This document shows, in pieces, positions 25,140 to 33,544 of a stretch of DNA of 37,096 bases. The DNA comes from an uncultured Chromatiales bacterium. GTDB taxonomy: Bacteria > Pseudomonadota > Gammaproteobacteria > Steroidobacterales > BM003. Location: assembly GCA_937128475.1 (NCBI GenBank), contig CAKZML010000040.1, positions 1-37,096 of the forward strand, written 5' to 3'. A model generated the notes under the pieces. That model was not told where the DNA came from. It ran no database searches and worked only from the letters and a program-made list of their open reading frames with translations. Each line of letters begins with the position of its first letter. Within the stretch, counting starts at the first letter, position 1. The translations under genes and the position numbers were made by a program.

Positions 25140-27124
25140 TCCCCGAACTTGGACAATTTGCCCTGATCATAGCGCTGATTCTCAGCGTGGTTCAGGGTGT
25201 TGTGCCGCTGGTAGGCGCACAGACCGGCAATCGTGCCTGGGTACGCCTTGCATGGCCCGCAGTGAGCGCGCAGGCGCTATTCGTATTTATTTCATTTGGT
25301 TGCCTGGTGTGGTCATTCCTGCAGAATGATTTTTCTGTCGCCTACGTCGCCAATAACTCCAACTCGGCATTACCGACCTTGTATCGAGTCTCCGCCACCT
25401 GGGGCGCCCATGAGGGTTCCATGTTGCTGTGGGTCGTAATGCTGGCGTTCTGGGGCGTGGCCGTAGCCGCTCGCAGCAAGCACCTTCCTGAGATGTTCGC
25501 CAGCCGGGTAATCGCCGTGCTGGGTTTGATCAGCTTCGGTTTCATGCTGTTTACCCTAATTACATCCAACCCGTTTGACCGGCTGATTCCTGCCGCGTTT
25601 GATGGCAGAGATCTGAATCCTCTGTTGCAGGATCCGGCCCTGGCAATCCACCCACCCATGCTCTACATGGGTTATGTGGGCTTTGCAGTGGCTTTCTCAT
25701 TTGCCATTGCCGCCATGCTGGAAGGCAAAATGGACGCATCCTGGTCACGCTGGGCCAGGCCCTGGACAACTATTGCCTGGGTTTTCCTGACCCTGGGTAT
25801 CGCCCTGGGAAGCTGGTGGGCATATTACGAACTCGGCTGGGGCGGCTGGTGGTTCTGGGATCCAGTTGAAAATGCCTCATTCATGCCATGGTTGGCGGGT
25901 ACTGCCCTTATTCATTCCCTGGCAGTAACCGAGAAACGCGGCCTGTTTAAGAGCTGGACTTTGCTGCTTGCGATTTCTGCCTTCTCATTGAGCCTGCTGG
26001 GTACATTCTTGGTGCGTTCAGGCGTACTGGTGTCTGTTCACGCTTTTGCTACCGATCCTGAGCGAGGCCGGTTCATCCTGGCATTCCTGGTAACCGTTAT
26101 CGGCGGCGCCCTGGGCCTGTATGCCTGGCGTGCACCGTTGCTTAAATCCGACGAGGGCTTTGGCAAGGTCTCAAGAGAAACCTTCCTGTTGGGTAACAAT
26201 GTGCTGCTGATCATCGCCACCCTGGTGGTATTGATTGGAACCTTGTTCCCCTTGTTCATGGATGCCCTGGGCGGGGGCAAGTACTCAGTGGGTCCCCAGT
26301 ACTTCGCTGCAGTATTTGTAATACCGACAATCCCTCTGGTGCTCTTGATGGGCTTCGGAATGCATTCAATCTGGCGTCGCGATAACTTTTCACGAATCGC
26401 TCGTCGCCTGAGAGTGCCTCTGATTGCTTCCATTGTGCTGGGCGTGGCCCTGCCGTGGATGTTATACGGCCAGCCGAGTGTGATGACCGCGATTGGCTTT
26501 ATTGCTGGCCTGTGGGTAATCGGAACCGCTCTGTTTGATCCCATAGGCAGCCTGTTTGACAAGAGTCGCAAGCTTCGCGTAACTCGCGGCCAGTTGGGAA
26601 TGATCGTCGCCCATTTCGGTATCGGCATCTTTATCCTGGGTGTCACTGCAACGGAGTCCTACAGTATCCACCGTGATCAAGCCCTGCGGATTGGTGAAAG
26701 CCTTGAGGTCTCCGGGTATAAAGTGACGTTTGAGTCACTCAAGCCAACAACGGGCCCCAATTACACGGCTACCGAGGCAAGCTTTGTAATCACCCGTGGT
26801 GGTGAGCACATAGTTAGCCTGAACCCCCAGAAGCGCACATACCGGGTGCAACGTAATCCCATGACCGAAGCGGGAATCGATGGCAGCCTGGCTCGTGACC
26901 TTTACGTGGCACTGGGTGAACCGCTGGGTGCTGGAGCCTGGAGCATGCGCTTCCAGTACAAGCCCCTGGTGCGTCTGATCTGGCTCGGCTGTATCTTCAT
27001 GGGACTTGGCGGACTCATTGCGATCACCGATAAGCGCTATCGGGTAGTCGTCAAAAAAGATGATGAAGCTAAAAAAGATGGTAAAGCTAGTGGCCGGGAG
27101 GCTCTCGCAGGAGGAACCAACTAA
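25136..27124 (+). CDS. ccmF: CcmF, heme lyase core subunit
   Basis: This 662-residue polytopic membrane protein has about 15 helices. The WWD domain reads WGGWWFWDPVENASFMPWL near 239, and the nearby RVSATWGAHEGSMLLWV segment carries a conserved periplasmic histidine. CcmF holds a b-type heme and, with CcmH and CcmI, attaches heme to CXXCH apocytochromes. It is the expected size. It is the only CcmF-like protein in the window, so there is no NrfE paralogue here to handle a CXXCK heme. It overlaps ccmE by 4 bp and ccmG by one base. Confidence 0.96.
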   Translation: MIPELGQFALIIALILSVVQGVVPLVGAQTGNRAWVRLAWPAVSAQALFVFISFGCLVWSFLQNDFSVAYVANNSNSALPTLYRVSATWGAHEGSMLLWVVMLAFWGVAVAARSKHLPEMFASRVIAVLGLISFGFMLFTLITSNPFDRLIPAAFDGRDLNPLLQDPALAIHPPMLYMGYVGFAVAFSFAIAAMLEGKMDASWSRWARPWTTIAWVFLTLGIALGSWWAYYELGWGGWWFWDPVENASFMPWLAGTALIHSLAVTEKRGLFKSWTLLLAISAFSLSLLGTFLVRSGVLVSVHAFATDPERGRFILAFLVTVIGGALGLYAWRAPLLKSDEGFGKVSRETFLLGNNVLLIIATLVVLIGTLFPLFMDALGGGKYSVGPQYFAAVFVIPTIPLVLLMGFGMHSIWRRDNFSRIARRLRVPLIASIVLGVALPWMLYGQPSVMTAIGFIAGLWVIGTALFDPIGSLFDKSRKLRVTRGQLGMIVAHFGIGIFILGVTATESYSIHRDQALRIGESLEVSGYKVTFESLKPTTGPNYTATEASFVITRGGEHIVSLNPQKRTYRVQRNPMTEAGIDGSLARDLYVALGEPLGAGAWSMRFQYKPLVRLIWLGCIFMGLGGLIAITDKRYRVVVKKDDEAKKDGKASGREALAGGTN

Positions 27125-27654
27125 TGTGGCGCTCTCTAATTCCAATCGTAGCTTTCGCGGTCCTGGCCTATTTCTTAAACGGAGGACTGTACAAGGATCC
27201 GCGGGTAATCCCGTCTCCGCTAATTGGCAAGCCAGCTCCGGAATTTAACTTGCCGGTCTTGGGTGACCGGGCTCGGCAGGTTGCCATGGCTGATTATCGT
27301 GGCCAGGTGGTGATGGTGAATGTCTGGGGAAGTTGGTGCAGTGGTTGCAGGGCGGAACACCAGACCCTGCTGGCCATTGCCTCGACCGGTGAAGTGCCTA
27401 TCATTGGCCTGAACTGGAAAGACGAAGATCCGGCGGCCGAGAAATGGCTGACTGATCTTGGTAACCCCTACCAGGTGAACCTGGTGGACGTCGAAGGACG
27501 TACAGCGATCAACTTTGGGGTCTATGGCGCGCCGGAAACTTTCCTGATCGACAAGAAAGGCGTCATCATTCACAAATTCACCGGACCCATTTATTGGCAG
27601 GCCTGGACCGAGGAGTTACTTCCCCTGGTCAAGAAAGCCAAGGAGGCCACATGA
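27124..27654 (+). CDS. ccmG: CcmG/DsbE, thioredoxin-like apocytochrome reductase
   Basis: This 176-residue membrane-anchored thioredoxin-fold protein has an anchor at about 4-19. The redox pair is Cys72 and Cys75 in WGSWCSGC, and the cis-proline loop GVYGAPETF is near 140. It keeps the cysteines of apocytochrome c or CcmH reduced, using electrons from DsbD/CcdA. The two residues between the cysteines are Ser-Gly rather than the Pro-Thr or Val-Pro found in better studied examples, which may shift its redox potential. It overlaps ccmF and ccmH by one and four bases. Confidence 0.94.
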   Translation: MWRSLIPIVAFAVLAYFLNGGLYKDPRVIPSPLIGKPAPEFNLPVLGDRARQVAMADYRGQVVMVNVWGSWCSGCRAEHQTLLAIASTGEVPIIGLNWKDEDPAAEKWLTDLGNPYQVNLVDVEGRTAINFGVYGAPETFLIDKKGVIIHKFTGPIYWQAWTEELLPLVKKAKEAT

Positions 27655-28085
27655 AACGCCTTTTGACGCTGTTGATACTGATGACCTGGCTGCCAGCAAC
27701 CGGGTTAGCTATTGATGCCGAGTTAGCCTTCCAGGACCCTGCTTTGCAGGCTCGCTATGAGGAAATAAACGCCGGACTGCGCTGCCTGGTTTGCCAAAAC
27801 CAGACTATCGCTGACTCGAGCGCGTCGCTTGCCATCGACCTGCGTAGCCAGGTCAAAGAAATGATCACTGCCGGCAAGACCAATAGGGAAATCCTTGATT
27901 ACATGGTGGAGCGTTACGGAAACTTTGTTCGTTTCAAGCCGCCTGTAAACAACGAAACAGTTTTCTTGTGGGCAGCGCCCGCGGTGATGGTGCTTGGCGG
28001 CTTGCTAATAGCAGTGTCCATCGTGCGCCGCCGCTCGACATTACCGGTTGACGATGACGAACAGGCCCCCAAGGGAGATGCCTAG
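27651..28085 (+). CDS. ccmH: CcmH, apocytochrome thiol-handling subunit
   Basis: The 144-residue protein begins with a signal peptide (cut likely near A20) and has Cys45 and Cys48 in the defining LRCLVCQNQ motif. A three-helix domain follows and a single membrane helix lies near 105-127. The short form, without a fused TPR domain, corresponds to CcmL/CycL; the TPR part is the next gene, ccmI. It forms the heme lyase with CcmF and CcmI. The ATG at 27651 overlaps the ccmG stop, which fixes the start although the frame is open to 27594. Confidence 0.95.
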   Translation: MKRLLTLLILMTWLPATGLAIDAELAFQDPALQARYEEINAGLRCLVCQNQTIADSSASLAIDLRSQVKEMITAGKTNREILDYMVERYGNFVRFKPPVNNETVFLWAAPAVMVLGGLLIAVSIVRRRSTLPVDDDEQAPKGDA

Positions 28086-28088
28086 ATC

Positions 28089-29198
28089 ATGAGTACTTTT
28101 TATATTCTCGCCACCGTTATGGTGGTTATAGCCATGTTGATTGTTGGCTGGCCCCTGATTCGCACATTTGGCGAACAGGAAAACAGCAGTCGCAAGAATA
28201 ACCTGGTGGGAGGCCTGATCATTATGCTGGCGCTTCCCGCCGCCGGGGCGTGGTTCTACAACACTGTCAGTACCTGGGACTGGAACCAATCCGGCGCCCA
28301 GACTCCCCAAGAGGCGCAACCCCATGACACCAGCACTGCCAACTTGGCTGACATGGCTGTGAAGTTAGAAGGGCGTTTGAATGCCAATGGCGGAACCCCC
28401 GCTGACTGGGGTCTGCTTGGCAGAACCTACCTGCGTGCGGGTAACACCGAAAAAGGGATGGCTGCTTTTGAAAAGGGCATGGCATTGGGTGGTGAGAACG
28501 ATGCCGAAGCACTGATCCAGTATGGCCAGTCCCTGGTAGAGTTGGACGAATCAAACATTACAGGTCGTGCCGGAGAGTTGTTTGAAAGGGCACTGGCACT
28601 GAGCCCTGATGAGCCTGCCTCCTTATGGTGGGGCGGCTTTGCTGCGCGGGCCACTAACCGCCTGGCGGAAGCCCGGACTCGCTGGAGTAAATTGCTGACG
28701 CTGAATCCGCCGGAAAATATCGTCACGATACTTAACGAGCAGATCGCAGGCATTGACCAGGCAATCGGTAGCGCACCGGCAGTCGCTGCAACCGCCGCCG
28801 AACCTGTTGTCGTGAAACCCGTAGCAAAGGTTGTCCAGGAGAACATTCCCGAGGGAACCATTGCCCTGCACATAAGCGTCGATCCACAACTTAACCTCAG
28901 TGGCTTGCAGGGTCCTGCCGCAGTCTTCATCATCGCTCGCCAGGCCGGCGTGCCCGGACCGCCTATCGCAGTCATTCGCAAGACCACCGACGATTTGCCG
29001 GCTACCATCATGCTCAGTGATGCCAACGCGATGATCGCTGGCACCAGCCTGACCGGTATCGAAGAACTGCAGCTTGTTGCAAGGATTTCCCTGAGCGGCC
29101 GCCCCATGGCAGCACCAGGTGACCTGTACGGACAACTTGACTATCGCTGGGAAGACGGCAACTCTCTTGATTTGGTAATCGATACACTCGCCAAATAA
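28089..29198 (+). CDS. ccmI: CcmI/CycH, TPR apocytochrome chaperone
   Basis: The 369-residue protein has two N-terminal membrane segments (about 4-22 and 40-58), then TPR repeats around residues 95-210 (WGLLGRTYLRAGNTEKGMAAFEKGMALG). A C-terminal periplasmic domain begins near 250. CcmI binds the C-terminal helix of apocytochromes and presents them to CcmF/H. It starts 3 bp after the ccmH stop and is the last ccm gene, followed by a strong hairpin. The C-terminal part (EGTIALHISVDPQLNLSGLQGPAAVFIIAR) resembles that of gammaproteobacterial CcmI. Confidence 0.92.
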   Translation: MSTFYILATVMVVIAMLIVGWPLIRTFGEQENSSRKNNLVGGLIIMLALPAAGAWFYNTVSTWDWNQSGAQTPQEAQPHDTSTANLADMAVKLEGRLNANGGTPADWGLLGRTYLRAGNTEKGMAAFEKGMALGGENDAEALIQYGQSLVELDESNITGRAGELFERALALSPDEPASLWWGGFAARATNRLAEARTRWSKLLTLNPPENIVTILNEQIAGIDQAIGSAPAVAATAAEPVVVKPVAKVVQENIPEGTIALHISVDPQLNLSGLQGPAAVFIIARQAGVPGPPIAVIRKTTDDLPATIMLSDANAMIAGTSLTGIEELQLVARISLSGRPMAAPGDLYGQLDYRWEDGNSLDLVIDTLAK

Positions 29199-29228
29199 GT
29201 GAATTTGCACGAACTAAAAAGCAAACTA

Positions 29229-29270
29229 CCTGGAGCGCAGCACACACCAGTGCCGCGCTCCAGGCATTTT
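29229..29270 (+). terminator. Strong hairpin after ccmI (likely operon terminator)
   Basis: Outer arms CCTGGAGCGC (29229-29238) and GCGCTCCAGG (29255-29264) pair perfectly. After one A-C mismatch the inner arms GCAC and GTGC also pair, closing on a six-base loop. That gives 14 of 15 paired positions. The T-tract after it is short (CATTTT), so termination may be partial. Confidence 0.65.
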
Positions 29271-29271
29271 A

Positions 29272-29302
29272 AGCATATGCCATCCACGGCATGGCATATG
29301 CT
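29272..29302. repeat. 12-bp perfect inverted repeat
   Basis: AGCATATGCCAT (29272-29283) and ATGGCATATGCT (29291-29302) are exact reverse complements with a 7-nt spacer. It comes 8 bp after the previous hairpin and covers two candidate starts of the MaoC-like gene (ATG at 29277 and 29298). It could be an operator or an mRNA structure that hides the start. Confidence 0.6.
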
Positions 29303-30125
29303 GCGTGGCGTAACCGCAAACAGAAAGCCCCACCTGGATGAGTCTGAGAGCCTTCCAAGCCTTCAGTTTCAGGTTGACAAGGTCATGGCAGGGCGTTACC
29401 GCCTGAACCGTTATCGGCGTGCTTGTCGCTTCAAGGCCCGGGATTACATGCCGGTGACCTTCCCACAAATACTCGCCATGCCGTTGCACACCGCACTGGT
29501 TGCACACCCGGATTTCCCGCTGCAGTTACTCGGTCTGATCCACCTGCGTAACGACATTACCCAGTACCGGCAGATTGGTGCAGATGAAGTGTTGAGGATC
29601 GATGTTCGCAACACCGCCCACCGGGAAGTGGATGCAGGGCAGGAATTTGACCTGTGTACCGATGTCTACGTTCAGGATGAATTGGTGTGGGAAAGCACCA
29701 CCACGGTGCTTGCCCGAATTAGGGGTCGCGTCAAGAAAGCCGACCGTCAGCGCCAAGCCGACGCTGAGCCAGAGGAAACCCGCCGTGAGTCCTGGCAGGT
29801 GCGTAGCTATTACGGCCGCCGCTACGCTCGTATCTCCAGGGACTTTAATCCGATTCACCTGGCTCGAATTACCTCCCGCTGGTTTGGGTTTAAACGGCCC
29901 ATCGCTCACGGCATGTGGAGCCTGGCCCGCTGTCTTGCCGCAGTGGACGCACGGCAGCCGATTACCGCCGCAAAGATCGAGGCACGCTTCATGCTGCCGG
30001 TTTTCCTGCCAGCGTGGGTGACCTTCGTCACGGGTGAGGACGGCAGAAGAAAACGCTTCCGCTTGCTGGACGCATCCGGTCGCCGGCCGCACATCCTGGG
30101 CTGGATTTCCCCCCTGGATTCCTGA
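29277..30125 (+). CDS. MaoC/hot-dog fold protein (enoyl-CoA hydratase-like)
   Basis: The product has about 282 residues from this start. The C-terminal half carries the MaoC signature: YYGRRYARISRDFNPIHLARITSRWFGFKRPIAHGMW near 180-225, with the D-x-N-P-x-H hydratase residues. The N-terminal half looks like a degenerate hot-dog domain, as in two-domain hydratases. Such proteins hydrate 2-enoyl-CoA, or act on related acyl-CoA/ACP substrates. The start is uncertain: ATG 29277, ATG 29298 or later. The frame is also open to a GTG at 29199, but that would run through the ccm terminator hairpin. It is a single gene between ccm and the V-ATPase. Confidence 0.78.
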   Translation: MPSTAWHMLRGVTANRKPHLDESESLPSLQFQVDKVMAGRYRLNRYRRACRFKARDYMPVTFPQILAMPLHTALVAHPDFPLQLLGLIHLRNDITQYRQIGADEVLRIDVRNTAHREVDAGQEFDLCTDVYVQDELVWESTTTVLARIRGRVKKADRQRQADAEPEETRRESWQVRSYYGRRYARISRDFNPIHLARITSRWFGFKRPIAHGMWSLARCLAAVDARQPITAAKIEARFMLPVFLPAWVTFVTGEDGRRKRFRLLDASGRRPHILGWISPLDS

Positions 30126-30126
30126 T

Positions 30127-30146
30127 CCCGCAAGGCCTTCTGCGGG
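30127..30146 (+). terminator. Weak hairpin after the MaoC-like gene
   Basis: CCCGCA and TGCGGG form a 6-bp stem around an 8-nt loop, directly at the MaoC-like stop. A T-rich stretch appears only about 10 bases later, so this may be a weak terminator or an incidental structure. Confidence 0.35.
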
Positions 30147-30273
30147 CATTACCAATTGTATTTTCCAGACCCATCAGAGACATTGATCTCAGCGGTGCGT
30201 TATTACCGACAGGATGTGGGTAGCCCGCTGTTAAAAGCAGCGAGGTCGACTTGCCACAGCAGTGGTGGACGAC

Positions 30274-30621
30274 ATGAACGAGCAGGGATTCTCGCCTGAA
30301 GCCGAAGTCAGCCGCGCCATGGAAAAGGTGCTGGCGGTTGAACGATCGACTGACATTGCAGTTAAGGCAGCCGGGCAGTCGGCGGAGACTGTACGCAGGG
30401 CGGCCACCGAGCAAGCCCAGCGCATCATTGGGCGCACCGAACGCCGAATCACTACTAGCCACCGCAACGTCGATGTCCAACTCAGGGAGGAGATCGCACG
30501 CATCCAGGCCGAGGCCAGCCTGACAGTCGATAACTACCCGGACCTGCAACCCAGTGACGAGGAACTGGATCGGCTATCTCGCGATGCCGCCCAGTGGTTG
30601 ATCAGCGATGCCAATATCTGA
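30274..30621 (+). CDS. Probable V-type ATPase peripheral-stalk subunit (G/H-like)
   Basis: This 115-residue protein is almost wholly helical and charged, with Glu/Arg/Gln heptad-like spacing from about 10 to 85. That fits the coiled-coil G (H) stalk subunit of archaeal and bacterial V-type ATPases, which pairs with subunit E. Sequence alone is not diagnostic; its place as the first gene before the C-like and I subunits is the main support. ATG at 30274 is chosen, and GTG at 30262 is an alternative. The last 14 bp overlap the next gene. The C-terminal WLISDANI part has no match I know. Confidence 0.58.
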   Translation: MNEQGFSPEAEVSRAMEKVLAVERSTDIAVKAAGQSAETVRRAATEQAQRIIGRTERRITTSHRNVDVQLREEIARIQAEASLTVDNYPDLQPSDEELDRLSRDAAQWLISDANI

Positions 30622-31351
30622 ACGGGCAGCATTCGGTTACATTCGCGCCAGGATTATGGCAAGGCACAGCCAACGCCCGGGCAAGGACCAGTGGCAACAA
30701 CTGGAACACGCCAGGGGCCTGGAGGCCTTCCTGCAAATAGCCCGTCAATCACAGCTGGTAGATTGGATACGCCAATTTGAAAGCGCTGACGACAGTGCGG
30801 CCTGGGAGCGATCTCTCAGGGCCGACTGGCAGCGGTATCTGGCGCGACTGGTTTCATGGACTCCCGCGCGCTGGCAGCCGAGCCTGGCTTGGATCGGGGT
30901 ACTGCCGTTTCTGCCCGGCATAGCCCGAGTATTGGACGGCAAGGCTCAGCTGGACTGGATGAAGGGGGAATTATTTTTCCAAGGCATGAATCTGGATAGC
31001 AGCGAGAATTTTCGTTCCGAACTGGGATCCGGACCCTGGGCAGGGCTGCTGGAATTCTGGGAAGACAACTCGCCACTAATCGCATGGCACCTTGCCTGGC
31101 AAACTCTTTGGCCCGAGAAGCACGAGGGGTCTTTCAGGGCCCTGGAACCAGGTTGGGAATTGCTCAGCCAGCCCGCAAGCCAGGAGAGCGAGGAGCTGGA
31201 AAAGTTTCTCATCCGGGTATTGCGCTCCCAGCAGGCAACGATACTTCCAGTTACTGCACACTTTGGCCTGCTGAGCCTGGATCTTGGGCGACTACGGGGC
31301 AACCTGCTAAGACGGCAATTACGTTTGCAGCAAACGAGATCGGCGGCATGA
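30608..31351 (+). CDS. Probable V-type ATPase subunit C (NtpC-like), divergent
   Basis: This 247-residue helical protein starts inside the previous gene and overlaps subunit I by 4 bp, so it belongs to the operon. The opening ERAAFGYIRARIMARHSQ is the kind of N-terminus seen in V/A-type subunit C (d), in which Y-x-x-A-R-I/V-R is typical. The family is usually about 320-350 residues; this copy is clearly shorter. Subunit C links the central shaft to the membrane ring. Trp residues are unusually many. I rate the assignment as likely from position and N-terminus, not proven. Confidence 0.6.
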   Translation: MPISERAAFGYIRARIMARHSQRPGKDQWQQLEHARGLEAFLQIARQSQLVDWIRQFESADDSAAWERSLRADWQRYLARLVSWTPARWQPSLAWIGVLPFLPGIARVLDGKAQLDWMKGELFFQGMNLDSSENFRSELGSGPWAGLLEFWEDNSPLIAWHLAWQTLWPEKHEGSFRALEPGWELLSQPASQESEELEKFLIRVLRSQQATILPVTAHFGLLSLDLGRLRGNLLRRQLRLQQTRSAA

Positions 31352-33189
31352 GGCCCCATCGTGCAAGCTGGTTTGAGTTGCTCACCAGCAGGGAGGAACT
31401 GGGCGGGGTTCTGCAATGCCTGGCCCGAAGCGGGATAGTGGAACTGGAGACCTACAGCGACATAAGTCAGCCTGAATGGCTTCCGGATATGCAAGAGGTG
31501 CTTCAGCAGTTCAGAAGCCTGTCCGATCGATACCACCGGTACTGGCCGGACCCGGCCCCGGCACCTGAGCATCATCAGCGCACCGACAGTGATAGCGGAA
31601 GGCAGGTTGTCAGGTCCCTGCTGGAGTGGTCCGTCCAGGCAGAACCGCTGGTGGTGGATTTCCAGCAACTGGGCGCTGAACAGGGGCTGCTTCAGTTACT
31701 ACGACAATGGCTGGAGAACGTGCCGCCTGGAGCCTTGCCGGATATGCAAATGCTGCATACCGCCGGTCCGATCATGAGCGTACGTCTCTATGTGCTCCCC
31801 ACAGGCTGCTGGCCCGAGACGGCGAGTCCGTCCCTGATGCTGCACAAGACAGAAAGTCCGAAGCATAATTTTCTCCTAACCCTTGGTCGCAAGGCCCAGG
31901 TGGAGGTGCTGGATCAAGCGATCCAGGGTCTAAAGGGCAGGGTGGTGCCCCTGCCAGATTGGTTGCCCGGGAATCTGGCCGAGGCCCTGTCCGCGATCGA
32001 GGCGCGCGCCCACAATATTGATCAGCGCAAGCAGAAGATTACCGTGGCCATTGCTGAGCTTTCCCGGGATCATGACCTGCCGACTTTGCTGGCACGGATG
32101 CGTTTTCTGAGCTGGGTCGTGGAGCAGGTCCCACAGTTGGCGATGACTGAACATTTCGCCTGGGTGACCGGCTGGACCAGCGACCTGGAAGGAAGCGCCC
32201 TGCGAGCCCGGCTGGACAAGTGCGGTCACAACTACCTGATTCGATTCCCGCCTGCACCGGCCAGGTCCCAGTCGCCCATCATCCTTAAAAATCCTGCCTG
32301 GGCCAGGCCGTTCGAAGTCTTCGCAGGATTACTGGGAACCCCCTCTGCAGGGGAAGCCGACCCAAGCCCCATGGTGGCGATCATCGCTCCGCTGATGTTT
32401 GGCTACATGTTCGGTGATGTGGGGCAGGGCGCGGTGCTGCTTTGCCTTGGACTACTCTTGAAGGGCCGTTATCCGGCGCTGAAACTGCTGGTGCCGGGCG
32501 GGCTGATGGCGATCCTGTTCGGTCTGCTTTTCGGCAGTGTGTTCGCCAACGAAAACCTGTTGCCGGCACTGTGGTTGCATCCCATTAATGCACCCCTGCC
32601 GGTGCTGCTGGTGAGCCTGGGTATAGGCGCCACCGTGATCAGCCTGGGTATCACCCTGGATGCGGTGCAATCCCATTGGGCAGGCATAGGTTGGCAATGG
32701 TGGCAACGCAGGGCAGGACTGGCATTGAGTTATGCGGGTGCGCTTGCCGCAACTGTTTGGATCGACACGATCTGGCTGGTCCTGGCAGGCATGCTTTGGT
32801 TCGTAGTCGGCAACGGACTTGCCGGTGGCAAGGACAAGCTGCAAAGCGCCGGCAGCGCCCTGGCCGAGTTTGCTGAAACCATGTTGCAACTGTTGGTGAA
32901 TACCGTGTCATTTGTGCGGGTGGGTGCTTTCGCGCTGGCACACAGTGGACTGTCCATGGCGGTAGCCGGGATCGCCGAGGCCTTTGATTCCACGGCGGCA
33001 GTCATTGCGGTTTTCGTGGTTGGGAACCTGTTCGTCCTCACCCTCGAAGCCCTGGTCGTGGGAATACAGGCCACCCGACTTGTGCTGTTTGAATTCTTTA
33101 TCCGATTTCTGCGAGCTGAGGGACGGGCATTTCACCCCCTCAGCGCACCGGATCACCCGTCTGACAAGAACATCAGGAGGGCATTATGA
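31348..33189 (+). CDS. ntpI: V-type ATPase subunit I (a subunit)
   Basis: This 613-residue protein has a soluble N-terminal half (about 1-345) and a membrane C-terminal half with seven or so helices. GYMFGDVGQGAVLLCLGL near 350 is the family hallmark. Arg in TVSFVRVGAFALAHSGLSMAV near 526 is the essential arginine that faces the proteolipid ring. It forms the ion half-channels of the V0 sector. ATG at 31348 overlaps the previous stop by 4 bp; the frame is open well upstream but that is inside the previous gene. It is somewhat short for the family. Confidence 0.93.
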   Translation: MRPHRASWFELLTSREELGGVLQCLARSGIVELETYSDISQPEWLPDMQEVLQQFRSLSDRYHRYWPDPAPAPEHHQRTDSDSGRQVVRSLLEWSVQAEPLVVDFQQLGAEQGLLQLLRQWLENVPPGALPDMQMLHTAGPIMSVRLYVLPTGCWPETASPSLMLHKTESPKHNFLLTLGRKAQVEVLDQAIQGLKGRVVPLPDWLPGNLAEALSAIEARAHNIDQRKQKITVAIAELSRDHDLPTLLARMRFLSWVVEQVPQLAMTEHFAWVTGWTSDLEGSALRARLDKCGHNYLIRFPPAPARSQSPIILKNPAWARPFEVFAGLLGTPSAGEADPSPMVAIIAPLMFGYMFGDVGQGAVLLCLGLLLKGRYPALKLLVPGGLMAILFGLLFGSVFANENLLPALWLHPINAPLPVLLVSLGIGATVISLGITLDAVQSHWAGIGWQWWQRRAGLALSYAGALAATVWIDTIWLVLAGMLWFVVGNGLAGGKDKLQSAGSALAEFAETMLQLLVNTVSFVRVGAFALAHSGLSMAVAGIAEAFDSTAAVIAVFVVGNLFVLTLEALVVGIQATRLVLFEFFIRFLRAEGRAFHPLSAPDHPSDKNIRRAL

Positions 33190-33542
33190 GACTAACGAAA
33201 ACTCCCTACTTACTGGCCTTGCTTGGAGTCACCCTGACGCTACTCATAGTCACGGTGGGTATTGTCGTGGCAACCGGCTCCGCCTGGGGAGCTGAAACCC
33301 CGGGATTTACCCAGGTGGATCCGGATGTGCTTCGCTGGGGCCTGATGGCCGGTGCCCTGGCGGCCAGTGTGTCGGCACTGGCGGCAGGATATGCGGTTGC
33401 CCAGGTGGGTACCGCAGCAGTCGGGGTGCTTGCCGAGAAACCCGAGCTGATTGGTCGGGTGTTGATCCTGGTGGGGCTGGCCGAGGGAATTGCTATCTAC
33501 GGCCTGATTGTCGCCATCCTGATCTTTAATCGGCTGGGCTAG
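33186..33542 (+). CDS. ntpK: V-type ATPase proteolipid subunit K (c ring)
   Basis: The protein has 118 residues. The first about 35 look like a signal peptide (positive start, long hydrophobic stretch, SAWGAE cut site). A two-helix hairpin follows, with the conserved loop AVGVLAEKPELIGRVL. Glu in LVGLAEGIAIYGLIVAILIF is the ion-binding carboxylate. Unlike the larger NtpK of Enterococcus hirae, it has one hairpin rather than two. It is not possible to say with confidence whether it binds Na+ or H+. A GGAGGG ribosome site is close upstream and it overlaps subunit I by 4 bp. Confidence 0.92.
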   Translation: MRLTKTPYLLALLGVTLTLLIVTVGIVVATGSAWGAETPGFTQVDPDVLRWGLMAGALAASVSALAAGYAVAQVGTAAVGVLAEKPELIGRVLILVGLAEGIAIYGLIVAILIFNRLG

Positions 33543-33544
33543 CC

